A stretch of 64,000 nt of DNA from UBA5066 sp046331465 (GCA_046331465.1 JAXLQV010000001.1:1550001-1614000); one strand, 5' to 3'; positions 53,974 to 62,692 are shown, numbered from the stretch's first letter. Made by a program: numbers and translations. Notes: generated by a model from the letters alone, not told the origin.

Positions 53974-54909
53974 CTAGCCCTGCGCCTTCAGGAGCGCGGC
54001 GCCCCAGCTGAAGCCGGCCCCGAAGGCGGCCACGACGACCCGTGCGCCGGGGCGGATCCGTCCTTCCCCGGCCGCCTCGGAGAGCGCGATCAGGACCGAG
54101 GCGGCGGACGTGTTCCCGAACCTCTCGAGGTTCAGGACGAGCTTCTCCTCGCCGACGCCGAGCGACCGCGCGACCCCCTTCAGGAGGTTCAGGTTCGCCT
54201 GGTGGAGGACGAAGAGGTCGACGTCGGCGGGGGAGAGGCCGTTCGGCTCGAGGACGGACCGGATCGCCGCCGGGAGCTTTCGGCTCGCCTGGAGGATCAC
54301 CGTCCTGCCATCCATGACGAGGGGGCCGGCCGGGCCGAGCGCGAGGGCGTCGGCGAACGAGCCGTCGCTCGCGAGGCGGACGTCGACGACGTCGAGCGCG
54401 CCGCTTCCCGGCGCGACAACGCACGCGCCGGCGCCGTCGCCGAAGAGGATCGCGGTCTCCTTCGCGAGCGGGGCCCGCTGGAGGACGCGCGACATCTCCT
54501 CGGCCGCGGCGACGAGGACCGGCCCGGTCCGCGGGCAGAGGTCGACCGCGAGCGCGAGCGCGAAGAGGCCGCCGACGCTCGCGAGCGGGACGTCGAACGC
54601 GGGAATGCCCGGGGCGCCGAGGTCCCGCTGCAGGTCCGCGGAGATCCCGGGGAAGGCGCGCGGCGCGCTTCCCGTCCCGACGACGATCGCGCCGAGCCGC
54701 TCTGCGGGAAGCCCCGCCGACGCGAGCGCCGCGCGCGCGGCACGGCCCGCGAGCGTCGCGGCGCCGTCGTCGCCCGTGAGCCAGCGCCGCTCCCGGATCC
54801 CGCAGGCCGCGACGATCCACTCCTCGGTCACGCCGAGGAGTGGGGCGAGCTCCGAGGAAGGGACGACCCGGTCGGGGAGAGCGTGGCCGAAGCCCGCGAG
54901 GTGCGCCAC
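53974..54909 (-). CDS. Beta-ketoacyl-ACP synthase III (FabH)-like protein with Ser in place of the active Cys
   Basis: A thiolase-fold condensing or acyltransfer enzyme, 311 residues. His236 (FVLHQANLNLL) and Asn266 (RFGNTSAAS) of the KAS III triad are present, but the nucleophile position reads DVPLAS111VGGLF, where FabH has Ala-Ala-Cys-Ser-Gly. FGDGAGACVVAP and the C-terminal FGAGFSWGAALL are normal. A Ser nucleophile is known in some KAS III-like acyltransferases of secondary metabolism (DpsC type), so acyl transfer rather than condensation is possible. GTG start 54909, 5 bp after the carrier-protein gene. Confidence 0.88.
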   Translation of the reverse strand: MAHLAGFGHALPDRVVPSSELAPLLGVTEEWIVAACGIRERRWLTGDDGAATLAGRAARAALASAGLPAERLGAIVVGTGSAPRAFPGISADLQRDLGAPGIPAFDVPLASVGGLFALALAVDLCPRTGPVLVAAAEEMSRVLQRAPLAKETAILFGDGAGACVVAPGSGALDVVDVRLASDGSFADALALGPAGPLVMDGRTVILQASRKLPAAIRSVLEPNGLSPADVDLFVLHQANLNLLKGVARSLGVGEEKLVLNLERFGNTSAASVLIALSEAAGEGRIRPGARVVVAAFGAGFSWGAALLKAQG

Positions 54910-54914
54910 GTCCG

Positions 54915-55154
54915 TCAGGCGGCGCGGCTCGTGAAGTAGCGCTCGATCTTCGCGAGCGTCTCGAAGCGCCGGGGCGTCAGGTCGGCGTCGGGGACCTTCA
55001 CTCCGAACGCCTCCTCGAGGCGCGCGACGGCGTCCATCAGGCCGAACGAGTCAAGGACGCCGAGTTCGAAGAGCGAGGCGTCGGCGTCGCCGGGGAGCGG
55101 CGCGCGGGCGAGGGGCTCGAGGGTCTTGCGGATGGTTTCTTCTGCGGGAGTCAT
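54915..55154 (-). CDS. Acyl carrier protein-like protein
   Basis: 79 residues, four-helix carrier fold. The phosphopantetheine site is Ser36 in FELGVLDSFGLMDAVARLEEAFGV. It does not look like the housekeeping AcpP (DSLDTVEL motif); LDSFGLMD is more like dedicated carriers. It lies between the GNAT and KAS III-like genes with gaps of 13 and 5 bp, so it is probably the carrier used by one or both. A phosphopantetheinyl transferase must come from elsewhere. Confidence 0.88.
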   Translation of the reverse strand: MTPAEETIRKTLEPLARAPLPGDADASLFELGVLDSFGLMDAVARLEEAFGVKVPDADLTPRRFETLAKIERYFTSRAA

Positions 55155-55167
55155 GCGGCCGTGGAGT

Positions 55168-56049
55168 CTACCGAACCGGCCGCGCGGCCGCCTCGAAGAA
55201 GACCATTCCGTAGTCGCCGACGACCCGGAACCCGAGGGCGAGGTAAGCCCGGCGGGCCGCGAGGTTCTCCCGCTCGGTGAAGAGGACGGCGCGCGGAACA
55301 CCCGTGTCGCGCACGGCGAGCAGGGAGCCCGCCACGACGCTCCGCGCGTGGCCGCGGCCGCGGAGGGCGGGGGGCGTGAAGACCCCCCCGACCTGAACGA
55401 CGTCGGGAAGGCGTGCGTTGAAGCCGCTGAACGCGACCGGGCGCCCCTCCTCGCGGAGGACGAAGGCGTTCCCCCCGGCGGCGAGCCGGCCGACCTCCTC
55501 GGCGCAGGACGCCGCGAGGGCCGGGCCCGCCACGGCCCCGAGCGTCTCGACGGCGTAGGCCACGCGCCAGTCGGCGAGGAGGGGGAGCTCGTCCACGCGC
55601 GGCGGCCCGCAGGAGACGTCGCCACGGAGGAGCGGCGCGGGAACGACCATCTCCGCGAGAGCGAGGGAGAAGAGCTCCGCCTCGTGGTCCATCGTGGCCG
55701 GTGCGCCGTCGAGGCCGAGCGCCGTCCGCGCGGCCTCGACCTGGGCCCGGGGCCCGGAGAGCCCGGCGAGGGAGCGGCCCGAGGCGTCGAGGGCGGCGTG
55801 CGCGAGCGGGGCGAGCTCGCGGGGAGCCTGGAGGAGGAGGACGCCGTTCCAGCAGTGCGCCGCGACTCCGGCGACGGCCCCGTCCTCGAAGGAGGCGACC
55901 CACGTCGCGCTGTACGGCGCTCCCGTGTCGACGAGCCCGGCGGCGCGGAGGTTCCCGAGGAGGAAGAGCGAGGAGTCGACGTGCGGCCGGAGGAACGTCT
56001 CGACGCGCGCCTCGTCGCCCGGGCCGAGGACCCGCGTCGGGAGGCTCAC
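55168..56049 (-). CDS. GNAT-family N-acetyltransferase
   Basis: 293 residues. The C-terminal half (about 155-285) is a GNAT domain: VQVGGVFTPPALRGRGHARSV is the acetyl-CoA pyrophosphate loop and ENLAARRAYLALGFRVVGDYG the closing motif. The N-terminal half (about 1-150) looks like a degenerate second GNAT-like unit. The GTG start overlaps the mscS stop by 4 bp. The acceptor is unknown; an acyl-ACP donor is conceivable given the next gene. Confidence 0.82.
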   Translation of the reverse strand: MSLPTRVLGPGDEARVETFLRPHVDSSLFLLGNLRAAGLVDTGAPYSATWVASFEDGAVAGVAAHCWNGVLLLQAPRELAPLAHAALDASGRSLAGLSGPRAQVEAARTALGLDGAPATMDHEAELFSLALAEMVVPAPLLRGDVSCGPPRVDELPLLADWRVAYAVETLGAVAGPALAASCAEEVGRLAAGGNAFVLREEGRPVAFSGFNARLPDVVQVGGVFTPPALRGRGHARSVVAGSLLAVRDTGVPRAVLFTERENLAARRAYLALGFRVVGDYGMVFFEAAARPVR

Positions 56050-57668
56050 CGGACGGGGCCCGCCGCCCCGCCGGCACCCGGCGCGACGAGGTGGACGGTG
56101 CGTGTCGGGTAGGCGAAGCGCGTCCCGGCCCTCTCGACGATCTCCAGGATGCCGAGGAGGACCTCCTGCCGGACGTCGCGGAACTCGGCGAGCTGCGGCG
56201 TCAGGAACCACGCCATCAGCTCGACGTTGAGGGACGACTCGCCGATGGAGACGAGGCGGACGACGACGGTCTCGGGCCAGATTTTCGGGTGCGCCCGCAG
56301 GAGCACCTCGATCGCCGAGACGATCTCCCGGAGCTGGTCCGCCGTCGTGCCGTGCTGGAGCGCGAGCGTCGCCGCGAGCCGGAAGCGGTCCCTCTCGGCG
56401 AAGCTCTCGACCTGCGCGTCGGCGAGCTTCCCGTTCGGGATCGTCACGAGCGTCCGGTCCAGGGTCCGGATCCGCGTCGAGCGGAGACCGATCTTCTCGA
56501 CGTCTCCCTGGACGTCCCCCACCTTCACGTAGTCGCCCACGCGGAGCGGCTGGTCGACGCCGATGGCGACGGCGCCGAAGAAGTTCTCGAACGTCTTCTG
56601 GGCGGCGAACGCGACCGCGATGCCGCCGATGCCGAGGCCGGCGAGGACGCTGTTGACCGGGATCCCGAGGGCGGCGAGGGCGGCGAGGGCGCCCATGCCG
56701 ACGACGAAGAGCCGCCCGAAGCGGACCGAGAAGTGGAGGAAGGAGCGGGCCCCCGCGTTCGCGGTCGCCCACGGCTCCTGGGCGAGGATGTCGCCGGCGA
56801 CCGTGATCGCCCGAAGGGTCGCCCAGAAGAACGCCAGGATCGCGCCCGCCTTGAGGACCTGGATCGCGAACGCCTCGGCCGGCGCGTAGAGCCCCAGGAA
56901 GGGGAGCCCGGCGCGCAGGAGGAGGAGCGTCCAGCCGAGCGTGAACGGGCCCCGCATCCGGAGGAGGAGCGCGGCGTCCCAGCGGGCCGCCGTCCGCCGG
57001 GCGAGGCGAAGGAGGACCTTGCGCGTGGCCCAGCCGAGGAGCCGTCCGCCCCACCACGCCGGGACGAAGAGCGCGAAGACGGCGAGCCACTGCCACCAGA
57101 GGAGCTCCAGCGGACCGCGCCGGATGAGCGGCTCCGGGAGGGTGTCGAGGAGCGGGCGGTTGTCGAGCGTCTCGTACCACGCCGCGACGTGAGCAATCGT
57201 CCCGCGTGAGAAGACCCAGCTGGGGCCCTCCGAGCGGTCCCTGCGGACGAGGCGGACGGGCTCAGGCTTGCCCGTGGCCCCGGTGATCGCGCCGATCTCC
57301 TCGAACTCGGGCGGCAGGCCGTCGTCGAGGTGGCCGGAGGGGAGCGGGGAGACCTTGCCGACGTCGATCCAGAGCTCCCGGTCGAGGACGAGCCTCAGCT
57401 TGCGGGCGAGCTCGGGTCCGTGCTTCTCGAGGCCGACCGGCAGCTCGAGGAAGCGCGTCGCTTCGGCGTATCGGCCCTTCCGCGCGAGGGCGAGGAACTC
57501 CGCGATCGTCGACCGGGGCGAGTCGGGCGCGACCTCCGGCACGGGTGTCGGCGTCGCGGGGACCGGCGAGGGCGAGGCCTTCGAGAGGCCGGGGATCTGG
57601 GCGGCGAGGGGCGCGGCCGAGGCCGCGACGAGGAGGATTGTCAGGACGGGCGCGCGGAGTGGTCGCAC
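56046..57668 (-). CDS. MscS-family mechanosensitive channel with periplasmic N-terminal domain
   Basis: 540 residues. A signal peptide (LTILLVAASAAPLAAQ) is followed by a soluble domain (about 25-185) and then about four membrane helices (about 190-345). The pore helix and MscS core (VNSVLAGLGIGGIAVAFAAQ, VGDYVKVGDVQGDVEKIGLR, TRIRTLDRTLVTIPNG) and the cytoplasmic beta/alpha vestibule follow. GTG start, 7 bp after the double peptidase gene. Confidence 0.92.
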   Translation of the reverse strand: MRPLRAPVLTILLVAASAAPLAAQIPGLSKASPSPVPATPTPVPEVAPDSPRSTIAEFLALARKGRYAEATRFLELPVGLEKHGPELARKLRLVLDRELWIDVGKVSPLPSGHLDDGLPPEFEEIGAITGATGKPEPVRLVRRDRSEGPSWVFSRGTIAHVAAWYETLDNRPLLDTLPEPLIRRGPLELLWWQWLAVFALFVPAWWGGRLLGWATRKVLLRLARRTAARWDAALLLRMRGPFTLGWTLLLLRAGLPFLGLYAPAEAFAIQVLKAGAILAFFWATLRAITVAGDILAQEPWATANAGARSFLHFSVRFGRLFVVGMGALAALAALGIPVNSVLAGLGIGGIAVAFAAQKTFENFFGAVAIGVDQPLRVGDYVKVGDVQGDVEKIGLRSTRIRTLDRTLVTIPNGKLADAQVESFAERDRFRLAATLALQHGTTADQLREIVSAIEVLLRAHPKIWPETVVVRLVSIGESSLNVELMAWFLTPQLAEFRDVRQEVLLGILEIVERAGTRFAYPTRTVHLVAPGAGGAAGPVR

Positions 57669-57675
57669 GGCGCGG

Positions 57676-60600
57676 TCACCGCTCGACGAGGGTCACGGAA
57701 AGCTCGAGCTCCTTCCCCTCCCGCCGGAGCGTCGCCTTCACGACCTGCCCCGGGCTCATCCCCTTCAGCTTCTCCGAGAAGTCGCGGAGGCTCGCGACCG
57801 CCTTTCCGTCGAGGGCGAGGACGACGTCCCCGGGCTTCACCCCCGCCTTCTCGGCGGGAGAGCCCGGGACGACGGCCTCGACCTTCACGCCCGGCCCCTC
57901 GAACGAGAAGTCGGGCATCGTCCCGAAGCTGACGCGGCGGGCCGGCGGGGCGGCCGCGGCGCCCCCCGCCGCGGGAGCGGACGCCGCGGGCTCGGCCGGT
58001 GCCTTCGAGGCGATCGAGACCGCGAGCGGCTCGGATCGCCCCGCGAGCCACGCCACCAGCTCCTTCGCGACGGCAGCGACCTTCGCGAGGCCCGGAACGT
58101 CGATCTTCTCCGCGGTGTCCGACGGGCGGTGGTAGTCGGCGTGCGGCCCGGTGAAGAGCTGGACGGCCGGAATCCCGGCCTCGACGAAGCTGACGTGGTC
58201 CGACGACTCGAGAGTCTCCGGCACGGCCTTCGTCTCGACGCCCGTCACCCAGCTCGCGCCGCGGACGGCGTGGATCCACTCGGCCGCCGTCCCCGTGCCG
58301 AGGACCTGGAGCTTGCCCGCGCCGAGGCGCCCGACCGTGTCGAGGTTCACGGCGGCGAAGGTCTTCGACGCCTCGAACGCGGATGGTCCCGCGACCCATC
58401 GTTTCGAGCCGAGGCGCCCCGCCTCCTCGCCCGTCACGGCGAGGAAGACGACAGGACGTTTCGCCTTTTCGTCCTTCATCGCGCGCGCGAGCTCGAGGAG
58501 GACCGCCACGCCGCTCGCGTTGTCGTCGGCACCGGAATGGACCTGCCCCTGGAACTCCTTGCGGACGTCGGGCCACCCGTGGCCGAGGTGGTCGAGGTGG
58601 GCGACGACGACGACGGGACGGTCCTTCAGGGACGGGTCGCTCCCCGGCAGGAGTCCGACGACGTTCGCGACGTCCGCGGGCGTGCCCGCAGCGGTCTTCT
58701 CGACGCGGAAACGCTGGAGGAACGCGCCGGCGTCTCCGGCCGGCGAAAGCCCGGCCGCCTTCATCTCCGCCGCGACGTATTCCGCGGCCGCCTTCTCACC
58801 CGGCGTGCCGAGACCGCGCCCCTCGAGCGCCGGCGCCGTGAGGGCTGCGACGTGCGCGCCGAGGCGCGCCTGCGAGAACGCGGGGGGGAGCTCGGCGAGC
58901 GCGCGCCGCGTCTCGGGCGCGAGCGCCGGGAGGGGAGCGGCACGCTGATCCGTCGGGCGAAGGTCGGCGCGGAGCGGCGAGTCGCTCTCGGGCCACTGAC
59001 CCTTGAGGACGTTCACCGGCTCGGTCCCCTCGAAGCCGAGGTACGAGTACTTGCCGTAGTGGGGGAGCTTGCGGCCGAGACCCGGCAGCGCCGCGAGCGG
59101 ATCGCCGAAGAGCCAGCCGACCGCCTTCGCCGGGTCTCCCGGGTGGCGCGCGACGACGACGAACGTGTGGCCCGCGAGGGCCACCTTCTCGCCCAGGGCG
59201 GTCAGGTCGTTCGCGTCGACGGCCAGCCCTTCCTGCGTCGTGAAGAGCGAAGCGAAGCGGTTCCCCTTCCCGACGACCCAGATCGCCCGGTCGGCCGGGA
59301 GAGACGAGACGTCCGCCTCGGCCTTCACCTCGATCGCGTGCGTCGGCGTTTCCCAGCCCTTCAGGAGCGCGCGCCACGCGGCGTCCTCCTCCGGAGGGAG
59401 GCCCGAGGGGAGGATGGCGAGGACCTTCGGCTCGCCGAAGACCTGCCCGATCGACGGCGGGATCTCCCGCGGGTCGAGCTTACGGAAGAGGTCGAACTGC
59501 GGGTCGGCCGCGAGGGAGAGCGGCGGCGCGTCCGTCGCGATCTCGAAGCGCGCCTCGGCGCCCTCGAGCCTCGCGACGTGGCGGACGGTCCCCTTCTCCG
59601 TCACGACGGAGAGGGGCACCTCGAGCGGGAACGGCGCGTCCTTCTGGACCTGCCGGAGCGTTCCCGTCACCTTCCACTTCTCGCCGTCGCGCGCGACGGT
59701 CGCGGGGCCGAGGACGAGCTCGGCCGCCCCGGCGCGCTTCACCCAACCGTCAAAGAGCCAAGCGAGCGGCTTCCCCGAGACCGCCTCGGCCGTCGCGCGG
59801 AAGTCGTCGAACGTCGCCCGCTTCCCGCGGAAATCCGTGTAGAAGCGCGCGAGCGTCTTCCGGAAGGCCGCGTCGCCGACGTGGCGCCGCACCATGTGGA
59901 ACCCCATGAGCGCCTTGCCGTACCCGACGGCCTCCGTCGCGGCGCTCTCGCGCCCGCGGAACTCGGTGAGCGGGAAGTCGCGCCCCTCGCGGACGTAGCT
60001 GAGGTACTTCTGGAGCGTCCCGCGGCGGTACTCCTCGCCCTTCCCGCGCTGCTCCTGGATCAGGTGGTCGGCGAGGTAGGCCGTCAGCCCCTCGCACCAG
60101 TTCCCCTTCGCGTAGTCGACGAAGACCGAGTTCCCCCACCAGTTGTGGAGGATCTCGTGCGGGTAGGACGACGTCAGGATGAACGGGAAGCGGATGACCT
60201 GCGGGCCGAGGAGAGTGAACGACGCCATGCCGTAGCCCGTCTCCCAGAAGTTCTCGACGAGCGCGAACTTCCCGTACGGGTACGGCCCGATCAGCGCGCG
60301 GTACATCTCGAGGTACTGCGCCGTCGCGGCGAGGTACTTCGCGGCGAGGGCGTCGTCCTTCTCGTGGAGGAAGGCGAGCGTCTCGACGTCGCCGGCCCGG
60401 TCGCGCCAGACCTGAAGCGGCCCGCCGACGAGGTACGCCTCGTCGACCGGTCCCTTCGAGTCCCAGCGCGCGACGCCGTCGGCGCCGCGGGCCGTCCCGT
60501 CTCCCTGGGAGACGAGCTGCCACCCGGCGGGGGCCTTCGCCGCCATCCGGAACTTGACGAGCGCCTCGCCGAACGAAGGCAGCCAGAACGTGTTCCCCGC

Positions 60601-61110
60601 GAGGTAGACCCCCTCCGGCCCGATCGTCCCGGTCGTCTCCCGGAAGCCGCGCTGGTACTCCTCCTTCGGAGCCGTCAGCTCGTTCCGGACGACGCCCTCG
60701 TACGCGAGCGTCAGCTCCGCGGGTGCGCCCTTCGCGCGGTAGCGCTTCAGCGGCGCGCGGCGCGACGGCTCCTCCGCCGCGCCGTTGTTCCCGAAGAACG
60801 CCGCCACGTCTCCGAGCGGCACCTCGCTCACCGCCGGCACGGCCTTCGTCACCTTCAGCGCGGCGTTCAGGAGGAACTCCGGCTTCGCGCCGGCCGGGAG
60901 CGCGATCCGCGCCGTGACGCGGAGGAGCCCCGTCGCCGGGACGAGCTCGACGTCGAGGTCGTACGCGGGCGCCGCCGCCGGGAGGTCCGCCGGGGCCGCG
61001 GGCGGCGCGGGCCCGGCGGCGCGGGCCGCTCCCGCGAGGACCGCCGCGCCGAGACAGGTCGCGACGAAGAGCGTCCCGCGAAGGGAGGTCCGTGCGCCGC
61101 CGCCGGTCAC
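57676..61110 (-). CDS. Two-peptidase fusion: M1-like, M28 and PDZ domains
   Basis: An exported protein of 1144 residues. A signal peptide (about 1-34) precedes an M1-like domain with H318-E-I-L-H322-N-W-W-G and the third ligand Glu340 in WCEGLTAY. Its aminopeptidase GAMEN motif is replaced by TGYGMASF. Residues about 560-690 are a beta linker. An M28 domain (about 730-1000) has AHLDHLG, the metal Asp in SGADDNASGVA, the catalytic TGEEAGRLG, VNLDTVG and the final His in TGPHADYHRPSD. A PDZ domain (about 1050-1144) ends it. GTG 61110 overlaps the ChaN-like stop by 4 bp. The frame stays open further upstream, but that is antisense coding shadow. Confidence 0.92.
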   Translation of the reverse strand: MTGGGARTSLRGTLFVATCLGAAVLAGAARAAGPAPPAAPADLPAAAPAYDLDVELVPATGLLRVTARIALPAGAKPEFLLNAALKVTKAVPAVSEVPLGDVAAFFGNNGAAEEPSRRAPLKRYRAKGAPAELTLAYEGVVRNELTAPKEEYQRGFRETTGTIGPEGVYLAGNTFWLPSFGEALVKFRMAAKAPAGWQLVSQGDGTARGADGVARWDSKGPVDEAYLVGGPLQVWRDRAGDVETLAFLHEKDDALAAKYLAATAQYLEMYRALIGPYPYGKFALVENFWETGYGMASFTLLGPQVIRFPFILTSSYPHEILHNWWGNSVFVDYAKGNWCEGLTAYLADHLIQEQRGKGEEYRRGTLQKYLSYVREGRDFPLTEFRGRESAATEAVGYGKALMGFHMVRRHVGDAAFRKTLARFYTDFRGKRATFDDFRATAEAVSGKPLAWLFDGWVKRAGAAELVLGPATVARDGEKWKVTGTLRQVQKDAPFPLEVPLSVVTEKGTVRHVARLEGAEARFEIATDAPPLSLAADPQFDLFRKLDPREIPPSIGQVFGEPKVLAILPSGLPPEEDAAWRALLKGWETPTHAIEVKAEADVSSLPADRAIWVVGKGNRFASLFTTQEGLAVDANDLTALGEKVALAGHTFVVVARHPGDPAKAVGWLFGDPLAALPGLGRKLPHYGKYSYLGFEGTEPVNVLKGQWPESDSPLRADLRPTDQRAAPLPALAPETRRALAELPPAFSQARLGAHVAALTAPALEGRGLGTPGEKAAAEYVAAEMKAAGLSPAGDAGAFLQRFRVEKTAAGTPADVANVVGLLPGSDPSLKDRPVVVVAHLDHLGHGWPDVRKEFQGQVHSGADDNASGVAVLLELARAMKDEKAKRPVVFLAVTGEEAGRLGSKRWVAGPSAFEASKTFAAVNLDTVGRLGAGKLQVLGTGTAAEWIHAVRGASWVTGVETKAVPETLESSDHVSFVEAGIPAVQLFTGPHADYHRPSDTAEKIDVPGLAKVAAVAKELVAWLAGRSEPLAVSIASKAPAEPAASAPAAGGAAAAPPARRVSFGTMPDFSFEGPGVKVEAVVPGSPAEKAGVKPGDVVLALDGKAVASLRDFSEKLKGMSPGQVVKATLRREGKELELSVTLVER

Positions 61111-62363
61111 TTCTTCTCGCCTCCGGCCTTCGGGACCGCCGGGAGCCTGCGGGCGAGCCTCGCGACGAGCGTCACCTTCTCGTCGCCCCGCTTGACGACG
61201 TACGTCGCCGTGTCGGACCAGCGCTTGTCGGCCATGAGGCGGTTCATCGTCCCCTTCTCGCGGAGCGAGGTCCCGTCCATCGAGAGGAGGACGTCGCCTA
61301 CCCTGAACCCCGCGGCGTCGGCGACGGAGTCCTTCTCCACGTTGATGACGGGCCACCCCTCCGAGCCGTCCTTCGGGTCGCGCGTCGAGAGGCCGAGGAC
61401 GGGGTAGGCCGGGTCGGTCTCCTTCGGGACGCCCCAGACGAAGTCGGCGTAGGAGGCGCGGACCCTCACGGGGGCGTCCTTGTCGTCGAGGACCGGGATC
61501 GGGACGACCGACGCCGACGGGCCGTCGAACCAGAGCGCCGCCTGCCGCTGCGCGCCGAGCCCGTACGCGACGTGGCCGGAGCCGATGAGGACGACCATCA
61601 CCGCGTTCGGGTCGTTCGCCATCTTCAGCGCCGCGACGGCGTTCCACGCCATCGCGGCGTCCCACGTGCACTGCGCGCGGAACATCCCGTCCCACATCGC
61701 CTCGGGCATCGAGGCCGAGTGCATCGAGTCCGACTCCTCGAAGAACGCCTTGAAGAGCCGCCTGTGGTCGGCGCTGTCGACGTCGATCTTCGGGGGGATG
61801 AGCGCCTTCTGCTCCTCGGTCAGCCCGTCGAAACCCTTCTTCCTCACGTCGGAGACGAGCTCCCGCGGGACGTTCACGCCGTGGAGCGGGATCTTCGCGT
61901 CGCGGCAGAAGAGGAAGATGTCGCGGTAGTAGTTCCAGTGGTAGCCCCAGTTCCGGTACCACGCTGACTTCTCGACGAAATCGGCCTCCGAGATCGTCCC
62001 GGAGTTCCAGAGGTCGAGCACGGGCTGCTCGGCGACCGGGTACATCTCGAGGCCGACGAGGACCTTCCTCCCCGCGCGCGCCAGCTCGCGTAGGACCTGC
62101 AGCTGGACGCGGTGGAACTCCACGCTCGTGTGGCTCTCGCCGAGGAAGACGAGGCGCGCCCTCGCGAGCCCCTTCGCGACCTCGGCGGGCGTGACGGCGG
62201 ACCCGGTCCGCGTGTCCGTCACGACGTCGAGCGCGGGCGCGACCGTCTTCTCCCTGCGGGCGGCGTCGCCGAGGGGGAGGTCGAGGGCGGCGTTCTCGGC
62301 GGGGGCGGGGAGCGTCGCGAGGCCGAGGAAGAGTGCGGCGGCGAGGGCGGTGTTCTTTCTCAT
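61107..62363 (-). CDS. ChaN-like (DUF399, TIKI-superfamily) protein with C-terminal PDZ
   Basis: 418 residues. Signal peptide ALAAALFLGLATLPAPA without a lipobox. The ChaN/EreA-like domain (about 55-290) has VFLGESHTSVEFHRVQLQVL, VLVGLEMYPV, IPLHGVNVPREL and VLIGSGHVAYGLG; the His/Glu/Tyr pattern binds haem or metal in the family. A PDZ domain (about 315-405, INVEKDSVADAAGFRVGDVLLSMDG) is added. First gene of the six-gene operon, which suggests an envelope protein-quality or metal role, not proven. Confidence 0.87.
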   Translation of the reverse strand: MRKNTALAAALFLGLATLPAPAENAALDLPLGDAARREKTVAPALDVVTDTRTGSAVTPAEVAKGLARARLVFLGESHTSVEFHRVQLQVLRELARAGRKVLVGLEMYPVAEQPVLDLWNSGTISEADFVEKSAWYRNWGYHWNYYRDIFLFCRDAKIPLHGVNVPRELVSDVRKKGFDGLTEEQKALIPPKIDVDSADHRRLFKAFFEESDSMHSASMPEAMWDGMFRAQCTWDAAMAWNAVAALKMANDPNAVMVVLIGSGHVAYGLGAQRQAALWFDGPSASVVPIPVLDDKDAPVRVRASYADFVWGVPKETDPAYPVLGLSTRDPKDGSEGWPVINVEKDSVADAAGFRVGDVLLSMDGTSLREKGTMNRLMADKRWSDTATYVVKRGDEKVTLVARLARRLPAVPKAGGEKK

Positions 62364-62375
62364 GGCGGCGGAGGG

Positions 62376-62381
62376 ATGCTA
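62376..62381 (-). promoter_or_regulatory. -10-like element (TAGCAT) for the six-gene operon
   Basis: TAGCAT on the minus strand lies 12 nt before ATG 62363. No good -35. Confidence 0.35.
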
Positions 62382-62450
62382 ACCCTCGGCGCTCCGGAGC
62401 GGTGCGTCCGGTCCCGTCCGCGCGCGCCGACGCGGCGAGCGGGGCGCCCG

Positions 62451-62486
62451 GAAAAAGGGAAGAGGCCGCCCCGCGGGGCGGCCTCT
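62451..62486 (-). terminator. Rho-independent terminator of the small Lys-rich gene
   Basis: AGAGGCCGCCCC (62461-62472) pairs perfectly with GGGGCGGCCTCT (62475-62486), followed on the minus strand by TCCCTTTTTC. It also separates this gene from the six-gene operon. The rest of the gap to 62364 holds only that operon's promoter. Confidence 0.8.
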
Positions 62487-62509
62487 CCGTTCCGGGCTCG
62501 ACCGGGCGC

Positions 62510-62692
62510 TCAGGCGTCCGGGTCGGGCGCGCCGGCCGGCGGGAGGTTCTCGAGGTTCTCCACGGAGTCGTCGGAAACGGCGTTCGGGTCCGCGTTCTTC
62601 TTCTCGAGCTTCTTGGCGAGTTTTTCCTCGCGCTTCTGCTTCTTGACGAGCTCCCGCTGCCGCTTGCTGTGCGAGTAGTTGGGACGGGCCAA
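62510..62692 (-). CDS. Small Lys/Arg-rich conserved hypothetical protein, 60 aa
   Basis: A basic helix (residues about 1-32: RPNYSHSKRQRELVKKQK, then REEKLAKKLEKK) is followed by an acidic/Pro tail. Similar small proteins starting Met-Ala-Arg-Pro-Asn-Tyr-Ser are widespread and unassigned; the charge suggests a nucleic-acid or ribosome partner. TTG 62692 is chosen because AGGAGG lies 7 nt upstream. It has its own terminator. Confidence 0.8.
   Translation of the reverse strand: MARPNYSHSKRQRELVKKQKREEKLAKKLEKKNADPNAVSDDSVENLENLPPAGAPDPDA

Noticed and set aside
53457..53977. Open frames through the 65-bp repeats encoding repeated Gly-Glu-Ala-Arg-His-type peptides
   Set aside because: They arise only because the repeat unit lacks stop codons; there is no start signal and the same array is open on both strands.
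54915..55625. 236-aa frame including the carrier protein
   Set aside because: Its first 157 residues are a shadow of the GNAT gene; only the last 79 residues from ATG 55154 form a carrier protein.
57268..61407. 1379-aa plus-strand open frame
   Set aside because: Antisense shadow of the MscS and double-peptidase genes; composition is Arg/Glu/Asp noise.
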